From a bacterium (lineage in GTDB: Bacteria; UBP14; UBA6098; B30-G16), in assembly GCA_027007865.1 (NCBI GenBank), contig JALTEE010000493.1, forward strand, positions 1 to 5,119: a DNA stretch of 5,119 bases. The letters are read 5' to 3'. Below the pieces are notes generated by a model. That model did not search any database and was not told where the DNA came from. It saw only the letters and a list, made by a program, of their open reading frames with translations. Below, one piece after another: positions 1-5,119 of the stretch (positions are counted from its first letter, which is position 1; each line of letters begins with the position of its first letter). A program made the translations under genes and the position numbers.

Positions 1-1
1 A

Positions 2-199
2 ATTTTCAACACAGAAATAATAATCGACAGAATGCGGCGAACAATCGAGGAAGCAAAAATATTTCGCATTCAATACATAGAAATCGTCGATGCGGAAACG
101 CTCGAACCTGTCGAGAAAATCGACCGAACAGTGATGGTCGCCGTCGCCGCATTTCTCGGTAAAACAAGATTGATAGACAATATTATCATATATCCATAA
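2..199 (+). CDS. panC: Pantoate--beta-alanine ligase (PanC), C-terminal end only; 5' part lies outside the window
   Basis: This is the last 65 residues of a gene whose start is upstream of the window. PanC is the cytoplasmic enzyme that joins pantoate to beta-alanine, using ATP, in the final step of pantothenate (coenzyme A precursor) synthesis. Visible in the fragment is the family's typical C-terminal domain: the segment [13 protein letters not shown] (fragment residues 25-37), then a hydrophobic strand [10 protein letters not shown], then the hallmark ending GKTRLIDNI (residues 53-61), followed only by IIYP and TAA. The catalytic N-terminal nucleotide-binding half cannot be checked because it is off the edge. 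The next gene starts 17 bases after the stop on the same strand, so co-transcription is plausible. Identification is firm from the C-terminal motif; whether the whole gene is intact is unknown. Confidence 0.88.
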   Translation: MFNTEIIIDRMRRTIEEAKIFRIQYIEIVDAETLEPVEKIDRTVMVAVAAFLGKTRLIDNIIIYP

Positions 200-216
200 T
201 CATTAGTGGGGCTTCT

Positions 217-2658
217 ATGAATGTTGTTATTACGCAAAGGGCAGTTATCTTTTACGTTATTCTATATTTAAAGAATATTAGTATCAAGTTAATGCTTGTT
301 TTGACGCTTTTGCTTTTTATGAATGCATGCTCCGCTCAATCACAATACGCAAAAACTGTAGGGGGAACAAATCGTGATTATGGTGAGTCTGCAGTTAAAA
401 CAACCGATGGTGGATATGCCATGACAGGATGGACAAATAGTTTCGGCACTGTAAGTGTGGATTTATTTTTAATTAAATTTAATTATTTAGGATTTGTTGA
501 GTGGTCGAAATTAGTTGGTGGAACAAGTGGTGATATTGGATACTCTATTATTCAAACAAACAATGGCGGATTTGCTGTGGCGGGATATACAACAAGCTAT
601 GGCGCAGGCGGGGCAGATTTATTTCTTGTGAAGTTTGATTCCTTAGGTTCTGTAGTTTGGGCAAAAGCAATCGGCGGCACATTAGATGATGAAGGTATTT
701 CTGTTGTACAAACATTTGATGGCGGATTTGCTGTGGCGGGAGGAACATTGAATTTCGGTGCAGGCAATTGGGATTTATTCCTCGTTAAATTCACATCCTC
801 GGGTTCTGTGGATTGGGCAAAATCTATAGGTGGACCCAACTGGGATTGGGGATGGTCTATTATTCAAACATCCGATAGTGGATATGTCATTGTAGGATAT
901 ACTCAAAGTTTTGGCGCTGGGTCATATGATTTATTTATTGTAAAGTTAACTTCCACTGGTTCTTTGGATTGGGTAAAAGCAATAGGTGGAACAGACCTTG
1001 ATTATGGTAGATCTATTATTCAGACATCCGATGATGGATATGCTGTAGTAGGATGGACCCATAGCTTTGGTGCTGGCTGGAATGATTTGTTTCTTGTAAA
1101 ACTAAATTCAGAAGGTTCTATTGATTGGACGAGAGCTGTCGGTGGAACTGATATGGAAGGAGGCAGCTCTATTGTTCAAACAACCGATGATGGATATGTT
1201 GTAACAGGGGGAACAGGGAGTTTTGGTATAGGCACAAGTGACTTATTTCTTGTGAAGTTCAATTCATCCGGTGCAGTTGAATGGTCTCGAGCTGTGGGCG
1301 GAGAGTACGATGATATGGGTCATTCCGTTGTACAAACTACTGATGGCGGATATGCCGTCGCAGGATATACAACAAGTTTTGACGCAGACAGTTCTGATTT
1401 ATTCCTTGTGAAATTCGATAGCGATGGGAATACATGTATAGGAGAAGAAGTTTTCCCAACAATAATGGATATAACCCCTAATATTGTGAGTCCATCTCCA
1501 ACAATAACTGATATTTATCCAACAATAACAGATGTCATACCCACATTAATTGATGTTACACCAACGACAACAGAAATTTGCACAGACATGAGTGGTAGTT
1601 TAACAATATTTACACGCTGGGTAAATTCATGTTCGTGGTTTAGCTGCTGGGTGAGAAATAATAGTCCGACTGAAATTGCAGAATCCACCTGGGTTGCGAT
1701 TACTCCGTTATACGGAGCAAGTTGCCTACTTTCGATAAGTTGCGATACGCTTTCCTATGACTGTATAGCTGATACCGCTTCTTTTGTCTATAGTATCAAT
1801 ATTTCTCCGGACGATTCGAGTTATGTTACATTTTTCTTTTGTCCCAATCCAGCGTGTGCCGAGGGGGATAGTATCTGTTTCAGAGACGAAGTGTTCACAT
1901 CGAATCCAATGCTGACTGGAGATGTGGACACGCTTTGCTTTGAACTCGACGATTGCGACTCTTGCTGGATTATTGATGAATCTTGTGCCTTTTTTCACGA
2001 GCCTGTTCCACCAGACTGGATTGTTGTGCCGTGTGATTCTCCTGTGTGCTTTTTATGGAGTGAATGCTGTTGGAACGCACATTGCTGGGAAGATACGATT
2101 TTCTTGTTTTACGACTTGTATGTAGATGACTCTGTTATTGCTGAAAGCCTATATTGCTGTCCCGAAGACATATGCGATTCTTTTATAAGTATCCCGTTTG
2201 ATGAGATTCCGCTGTGCCCGTATTATCCCGAGCCGGGTGATACACATATATTTTATCTAATCGCATACAGCGATTGTGATTCTTTTTTCAGCGATACATT
2301 TCATATTGTTGCACTTCCTTGTTGTGCGCCTGCCATTACTTGGGTCGAATGTCCACTTCCTTGTTGGAATTTTTCATCTTGTGCAGACCAAACTGCTATG
2401 TTTGGCATTATTGATACATCGGGTGTAGGAATTGACACAATGCGAGTATTTTTCTCTGAAATTATTTTACATATACACGGTGACACAGACACCATAACCT
2501 TGAACGAACCATCGACCGAACTATCTTTCTCGGGCGACATTGCCGAACTTGATTCGATTGTAGCAAACATAACAGATATATGGATGGATGGTGACAGTAT
2601 TGTAATAATGCTCGACAGTGTATTCTCTAATGATGGTTGTAAAATCTTTCCTCCATAA
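217..2658 (+). CDS. Exported (possibly lipo-) protein: seven-repeat beta-propeller, Pro/Thr linker and acidic Cys-rich C-terminal domains
   Basis: The 813-residue product has no known specific function. Residues 1-45 carry hydrophobic segments (9-18 and 25-35) ending in FMNAC; Cys38 could be a lipidation site, though Met at -3 is atypical, so ordinary signal-peptidase cleavage nearby is also possible. Residues 47-408 are seven 52-residue repeats of the form GGT..D.G.SIIQT.DGGYAV.G.T.SFGAG..DLFLVKF.S.G...W.K, read as a seven-bladed beta-propeller. Residues 414-455 are a heptapeptide Pro/Thr linker. Residues 456-813 are rich in Cys and Asp/Glu and look like beta-sandwich modules; the stretch around 590-700 (YDLYVDDSVIAES, YLIAYSDCDSFFSDTF) resembles a fibronectin-III fold. 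There is no evident C-terminal sorting tag. The ATG at 217 is chosen because Met26 would leave a signal sequence without a basic start; the GTGGGG five bases upstream is only a weak ribosome site. Likely role is surface binding or adhesion (inference). Confidence 0.9.
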   Translation: MNVVITQRAVIFYVILYLKNISIKLMLVLTLLLFMNACSAQSQYAKTVGGTNRDYGESAVKTTDGGYAMTGWTNSFGTVSVDLFLIKFNYLGFVEWSKLVGGTSGDIGYSIIQTNNGGFAVAGYTTSYGAGGADLFLVKFDSLGSVVWAKAIGGTLDDEGISVVQTFDGGFAVAGGTLNFGAGNWDLFLVKFTSSGSVDWAKSIGGPNWDWGWSIIQTSDSGYVIVGYTQSFGAGSYDLFIVKLTSTGSLDWVKAIGGTDLDYGRSIIQTSDDGYAVVGWTHSFGAGWNDLFLVKLNSEGSIDWTRAVGGTDMEGGSSIVQTTDDGYVVTGGTGSFGIGTSDLFLVKFNSSGAVEWSRAVGGEYDDMGHSVVQTTDGGYAVAGYTTSFDADSSDLFLVKFDSDGNTCIGEEVFPTIMDITPNIVSPSPTITDIYPTITDVIPTLIDVTPTTTEICTDMSGSLTIFTRWVNSCSWFSCWVRNNSPTEIAESTWVAITPLYGASCLLSISCDTLSYDCIADTASFVYSINISPDDSSYVTFFFCPNPACAEGDSICFRDEVFTSNPMLTGDVDTLCFELDDCDSCWIIDESCAFFHEPVPPDWIVVPCDSPVCFLWSECCWNAHCWEDTIFLFYDLYVDDSVIAESLYCCPEDICDSFISIPFDEIPLCPYYPEPGDTHIFYLIAYSDCDSFFSDTFHIVALPCCAPAITWVECPLPCWNFSSCADQTAMFGIIDTSGVGIDTMRVFFSEIILHIHGDTDTITLNEPSTELSFSGDIAELDSIVANITDIWMDGDSIVIMLDSVFSNDGCKIFPP
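355..1440 (+). repeat. Seven tandem 156-bp coding repeats (propeller blades)
   Basis: Repeat units begin at 355, 511, 667, 823, 979, 1135 and 1291; the first six are exactly 52 codons each with no insertion or deletion. The seventh follows the same register up to KFDSDG, then diverges where the others have the W-x-K/R ending. At DNA level the copies are diverged, but some neighbours still share long identical stretches: 563-585 matches 719-741 exactly (23 bases, 156 apart), and 856-886 matches 1012-1042 with three differences. This suggests growth by duplication of neighbouring units with constant length under structural constraint. Confidence 0.95.
1456..1581 (+). repeat. Six 21-bp coding repeats (heptapeptide PTITD[IV]x linker)
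   Basis: Six consecutive seven-residue units each start with Pro: PTIMDIT, PNIVSPS, PTITDIY, PTITDVI, PTLIDVT, PTTTEIC (residues 414-455). They sit exactly between the propeller and the Cys-rich region, and contain no Lys, Arg or Gly. An extended, Thr-rich spacer that holds the two parts apart, possibly O-glycosylated, is the likeliest role. The second unit is the most diverged. Confidence 0.85.
1582..2655 (+). other. Segment encoding the acidic, Cys-rich C-terminal half of the propeller protein (residues 456-813)
   Basis: By hand count this segment holds 28 cysteines (29 with Cys455 at its edge), about 57 Asp/Glu and only 5 Lys/Arg. Cysteines often occur in pairs or close spacing (SECC, YCC, PCC, CDSC), and several sit beside Trp or Pro. 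Disulfide bonding after export is the natural reading. At least two beta modules are suggested: a fibronectin-III-like one (about 575-690) and a last one starting near PCCAPAITWVECP that includes GIDTMRVFFSEI and ends DGCKIFPP. No catalytic motif is recognised. The half-cystine content contrasts with the propeller repeats, whose only cysteine is Cys407 at their very end. Confidence 0.8.
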
Positions 2659-2664
2659 TTCACT

Positions 2665-3699
2665 ATGTCGATAAGAATACTTCACATATCGTTATTTCTG
2701 ACATCTATTGTGTTATCTCAATCTTTTTGCGGTTGGTTCGCTTCACCGGATACAGTGAGAATAGTGTTTGGTGGCGATGTGATGCTCGCGAGAAATGTCG
2801 GCGAACAAATCGAAAAGTCGAGTCCCGACTATCCTTGGTTAGGAATAAAAAAATATTTATCACAAGCGGATATAGCGGTCGTCAATCTCGAATGCGTCGT
2901 CGGGACGCAGCAGCGCAGTGTCGATAAAAAGTGGGTTTTCGAGGCGAATCCCGCCGTTCTTGCAGGATTGAAAAATGCCGGCATCGATTGCGTTTCGCTG
3001 GCGAACAATCACAATTACGATTATTTTGGCACTGGCGTAGTCGAAACTGTCGATAGCGTATGGAGTGCGGGAATCGTTCCTGTCGGCGCCGGAAGAAATG
3101 CGGAAGAATTTTTTGCGCCGCGCTCTTTCTATGTTCGCGGAAACTGGTTCGCTATTATCGGTCTGAACGATACGAAATCGGGCTACTGGGGCGACGACGA
3201 ACCAGGATGCGCTCCTACATGGAAAGCATTCGGCGAATCGCTCGCTGTGAAACAAATCGCAACGATGAAGAAACTCGGCGCTTTGGTTATCGTGTTCGAG
3301 CATTGGGGACGCGAATATGATACGGTTCCACGAAAAAGGCAAATCGAACTCGCACACAAATTTATCGATGCGGGCGCAAGCGCAGTTATCGGTTCTCATC
3401 CGCATAGATTGCAGGGAATCGAATTCTACGGCGGCGGAATTATCGCATATTCGCTCGGAAATCTTGTCTTCGACCAGCACGATTTTCTCGGCAATATCGG
3501 CGGATTGCTCGAAATCGACATTTCAAATGGAAGTATAAGCGAAGTAAAAATGCTGCCGACTGAGACGATAAAAAAATTCGCTCAGCCACATTCATATTCG
3601 ATAAAAGATGCGAAAATATCGATGAAAAAATTGTGCGAACCGTTTAATTCTACGGTTTCTATCGACGATAAAATTTTGCTGCTAAAACCTAAAAAATAA
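2665..3699 (+). CDS. CapA-family (PGA_cap) exported metallophosphatase-like protein
   Basis: The 344-residue product matches the CapA fold, a calcineurin-like metallo-enzyme domain found in poly-gamma-glutamate capsule systems and in many uncharacterised surface proteins. An N-terminal hydrophobic segment (residues 5-20) indicates export, probably cleaved near residues 22-27. Motifs appear in family order: GGDVML (36-41, Asp38), NLE (74-76), SLANNHNYDY (111-120), EHWGREYD (212-219), GSHPHRLQG (243-251) and YSLGNLVFDQ (262-271). The Asp, Asn and His residues in these motifs are the expected metal ligands and all are present, so the domain looks intact, and the length is usual for the family. 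Its start lies 6 bases after the previous stop and has no clear Shine-Dalgarno sequence, which suggests translational coupling. No capB or capC neighbour is visible, so a role in poly-glutamate synthesis is not supported; hydrolysis or remodelling of a surface polymer is only a guess. Confidence 0.9.
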   Translation: MSIRILHISLFLTSIVLSQSFCGWFASPDTVRIVFGGDVMLARNVGEQIEKSSPDYPWLGIKKYLSQADIAVVNLECVVGTQQRSVDKKWVFEANPAVLAGLKNAGIDCVSLANNHNYDYFGTGVVETVDSVWSAGIVPVGAGRNAEEFFAPRSFYVRGNWFAIIGLNDTKSGYWGDDEPGCAPTWKAFGESLAVKQIATMKKLGALVIVFEHWGREYDTVPRKRQIELAHKFIDAGASAVIGSHPHRLQGIEFYGGGIIAYSLGNLVFDQHDFLGNIGGLLEIDISNGSISEVKMLPTETIKKFAQPHSYSIKDAKISMKKLCEPFNSTVSIDDKILLLKPKK

Positions 3700-3701
3700 A
3701 T

Positions 3702-3706
3702 GAGGA
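3702..3706 (+). promoter_or_regulatory. Ribosome binding site for the RlmB-like gene
   Basis: GAGGA lies 7 bases upstream of the ATG at 3714, a standard Shine-Dalgarno placement. It is the clearest ribosome site in the window and fixes the start of this gene, within the 14-base gap after the CapA-like gene. Confidence 0.75.
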
Positions 3707-3713
3707 TGACAAA

Positions 3714-4460
3714 ATGAAATCTTTCGATGATAAGGAAATAATCTATGGTCGCCGACCCGTTATGGAAACGGTTCGCGGTTTTAGAAAAATATTTAAAATC
3801 TACGGAACTGCTCCGGGAATTAAGTGGTTGAAAAATGAGTTAAGAACGCACGGTATCGATTTAAAAATTTTGATGTATGAAGTCGATAAGCAGAAATTGC
3901 AAAATATATGCGGGCATTCAGACCATCAGGGCATTGTGGCGGAGGTCGAGCCGTTTGAATACACTTCTTTTCGTTCGATATTATCTCGGAAGCCAAAATT
4001 ATTGCTCATAGCGGACAGGATAACCGATGTTCACAATCTCGGAGCGATGATAAGAACGGCACATCTTTGTGGAGTGGGCGCCGTGATAATTCCCGATAAA
4101 AGTTCCGCTTCGATTACGCCGCCAGTTGTTCATAGCAGCGCTGGCGCTACAGAACATACGCCGATTGTGTGCGAAAATTCAATCGCACACACGATACAAG
4201 TTCTGAAAGAACATAATTATTTCGTCATCGCAGCCCAAATACCACACGCAAATACAATCCCGTTAAACGAATTGGAAATACACGATAATATCGCAGTGGT
4301 AATGGGTTCCGAAGGTGAAGGAATTTCCTCAAAAATTATCGAGCGATGCGATGTGAGTGTATCAATTTCGCAAAGCGGCATAATCGATTCCTTCAATGTT
4401 TCTGTTGCAACAGGAATTATTTTGCATTATATAGCAGTCGCTTTGGAAATTTTGAAGTGA
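3714..4460 (+). CDS. rlmB: TrmH/SpoU-family RNA 2'-O-methyltransferase, probably 23S rRNA Gm2251 methyltransferase RlmB
   Basis: The 248-residue cytoplasmic enzyme transfers a methyl group from S-adenosylmethionine to a ribose 2'-OH. The order matches RlmB: a small N-terminal substrate-binding domain beginning IYGRRPVMETVRG (10-22) and ending at HQGIVAEV (71-78), then the SPOUT knot domain from about residue 95. Motif 1 is NLGAMIRTA (108-116, with Asn108 and Arg114), motif 2 is VMGSEGEGIS (196-205, Glu200), and motif 3 is IDSFNVSVATGI (224-235, Asn228). GVGAVIIP and SSAGATEHTPI are further family signatures. Motif 3 is slightly unusual: SFN replaces the common SLN, and ISQSGII replaces the usual IPM-G-V run. 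Length is normal. The start is supported by GAGGA seven bases upstream. Another TrmH-family target (a tRNA or a different rRNA site) cannot be excluded, but the N-terminal domain favours RlmB. Confidence 0.9.
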   Translation: MKSFDDKEIIYGRRPVMETVRGFRKIFKIYGTAPGIKWLKNELRTHGIDLKILMYEVDKQKLQNICGHSDHQGIVAEVEPFEYTSFRSILSRKPKLLLIADRITDVHNLGAMIRTAHLCGVGAVIIPDKSSASITPPVVHSSAGATEHTPIVCENSIAHTIQVLKEHNYFVIAAQIPHANTIPLNELEIHDNIAVVMGSEGEGISSKIIERCDVSVSISQSGIIDSFNVSVATGIILHYIAVALEILK

Positions 4461-4529
4461 ATAAAGCAATGTATAGAAAAAAGCCGAGAGTTAAATACTA
4501 AACAAACTATTGTATTTTTCCAATGATTT

Positions 4530-4931
4530 ATGGTATTGATGTATTTAGCAACATTTTTTCAGTTTTCATCTCGGGGGAGGCTTAAAGACATTTTTGAGGA
4601 TTTATTTTCGAAAGCACGACGCATTATCAAAACTTATCAAAATTGCGGCATATCGAGACATTTTACCGTGATTCCAAACAAAACTTGGTATTTAGTTTTC
4701 CTATCCTATATTCTTCTTGCCCTGAGTTCGATAGAGCGGAATCTCCGTAAGCAGATTGACGCCAATGCCGGAACTATTGGTCAAAAATGCCGTATGGCAA
4801 CCAGCGAAATTCTCCGAAGCTTCGTCCTATGGATACTCAAACTAAACACTATGAAAATGAACAAGGAGCAAATCTTGAACATCGTTTTTAAACAAAATTC
4901 AAAAATCGGACAACAATTTCAATTCGCATAA
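4530..4931 (+). CDS. Doubtful hypothetical ORF, 133 residues
   Basis: I do not recognise this product. It is the only frame of useful length downstream of rlmB. It has a short hydrophobic stretch near residues 52-66 (KTWYLVFLSYILLALSS), which could be one membrane segment, flanked by basic segments (SKARRIIKTYQ; SIERNLRKQ). The C-terminal 30 residues are Lys-, Asn- and Gln-rich, as expected from translating A-rich DNA. There is no ribosome site before the ATG at 4530; the only purine-rich run, GGGGGAGG at 4573-4580, lies inside the frame. Codon choice differs from the neighbouring genes. It may be a chance frame, a remnant of a decayed gene, or a genuine small lineage-specific protein; I favour one of the first two. 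Confidence 0.22.
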   Translation: MVLMYLATFFQFSSRGRLKDIFEDLFSKARRIIKTYQNCGISRHFTVIPNKTWYLVFLSYILLALSSIERNLRKQIDANAGTIGQKCRMATSEILRSFVLWILKLNTMKMNKEQILNIVFKQNSKIGQQFQFA

Positions 4932-5119
4932 AAAAATCCTAAATATTTTTACAATAGCTTAGTAATTCAAAAAAATGGATACAAAAACGAACAAACACTT
5001 AATAATATATTACAACAACTAAACACAAATAGGCACAATCCAAGGGTCACAGCGCTACCACCAATTATACTCGACCCTATGACAAAACAATTCATCCCCG
5101 GATACTATGTGCGTAAAGC
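4932..5119 (+). other. Open frame running off the window end (possible partial or decayed gene)
   Basis: The frame of the 133-residue ORF reopens directly after its TAA at 4929-4931 and has no stop for 62 codons up to the edge. The later part reads HNPRVTALPPIILDP then MTKQFIPGYYVRK, with coding-like composition. The only ATG is at 5079, with no ribosome site before it. It could be the beginning of a gene that continues outside, or the continuation of a pseudogene whose frame is interrupted at 4929. I do not recognise the family. Confidence 0.2.

Larger units (their letters stand above)
4461..5119 (+). other. 3' stretch with no confidently supported gene
   Basis: From the rlmB stop to the window end neither strand shows a recognisable family. 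Most frames are broken by frequent stops. The one longer reading frame (4530-4931) is described separately. The part from 4720 to about 4840 is visibly less AT-rich than its flanks and has short open stretches in several frames, which could be a decayed gene. The stretch from 4930 to 5030 is strongly A-rich. No tRNA, rRNA, insertion-sequence end or strong terminator was found. Confidence 0.5.

Noticed and set aside
170..200. Promoter-like pair TTGATA (170-175) and CATAAT (195-200) before the propeller gene
   Set aside because: Spacing is 19 bases, the bases are explained by conserved panC codons (RLIDN), and the organism's promoter consensus is unknown.
548..839. Minus-strand open frames opposite the propeller repeats
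   Set aside because: They are the complement of a strongly repetitive coding sequence; their products show only low-complexity reflections of the repeat and no family.
355..1440. Possible CRISPR or non-coding tandem array from the regular 156-bp period
   Set aside because: The repeats are in one intact reading frame, diverged at DNA level, and conserved as protein; there are no spacers.
2860..3480. 206-codon minus-strand frame opposite the CapA-like gene
   Set aside because: The plus strand has all CapA motifs in order; the antisense frame has no recognisable domain and arises from the TCG/CGA-rich codon use.
4493..4519. AAATAC / GTATTT inverted repeat followed by T residues after rlmB, terminator-like
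   Set aside because: The stem is six base pairs, nearly all A-T, with a 13-base loop; too weak to call a terminator.
4761..4780. Small hairpin GCCAAT / ATTGGT around 4761-4781
   Set aside because: Five to six pairs including a wobble, with no T-run or regulatory context; expected by chance.
5043..5078. AGGGTC / GACCCT inverted repeat, and a tRNA-like look of the minus strand (GGTGGTAGCGC)
   Set aside because: Only six pairs with a 24-base loop; no tRNA acceptor, anticodon and T-arm set could be assembled from the minus strand.

Overview
The window reads as part of a bacterial chromosome, moderately AT-rich, with four closely packed plus-strand genes followed by a weakly coding 3' stretch. 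The genes are housekeeping (pantothenate biosynthesis, rRNA methylation) plus exported proteins. The signal-peptide and possible lipoprotein features suggest a Gram-negative-like cell. The style of the large secreted protein (tandem TDGGY-type repeats, then acidic Cys-rich beta domains) recalls uncultured relatives of the Fibrobacterota-Chlorobiota-Bacteroidota group or candidate phyla such as WOR-3. That placement is an impression from style, not a demonstrated assignment.

Layout: (1) 2-199 is the 3' end of panC, cut by the window edge. (2) 217-2658 encodes an 813-residue exported protein. It has a signal sequence with a possible lipobox at Cys38, seven consecutive 52-residue repeats forming a predicted seven-bladed beta-propeller (residues 47-408), a linker of six 7-residue Pro-Thr repeats (414-455), and a very acidic, very Cys-rich C-terminal half (456-813). 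(3) 2665-3699 encodes an exported CapA-family (PGA_cap, metallophosphatase-like) protein. (4) 3714-4460 encodes a TrmH/SpoU-family 2'-O-methyltransferase, most likely RlmB. (5) 4461-5119 holds no gene I can support with confidence: one doubtful 133-residue ORF, and the same frame reopens after its stop and runs off the window.

Gaps between the first four genes are 17, 6 and 14 bases, all on one strand, so a single transcript panC - propeller gene - capA-like - rlmB is likely. No terminator or convincing internal promoter is visible. The functions do not form one pathway: panC and rlmB are core metabolism and ribosome maturation, while the two middle genes are exported. The middle pair could act together at the cell surface, but only adjacency supports this.

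The most unusual item is the 813-residue protein, for its exact seven-fold repeat, its heptapeptide linker, and a C-terminal half with about 57 acidic residues against 5 basic ones and 29 cysteines from Cys455 onward. I do not see a recognisable mobile element, CRISPR array, rRNA or tRNA here.
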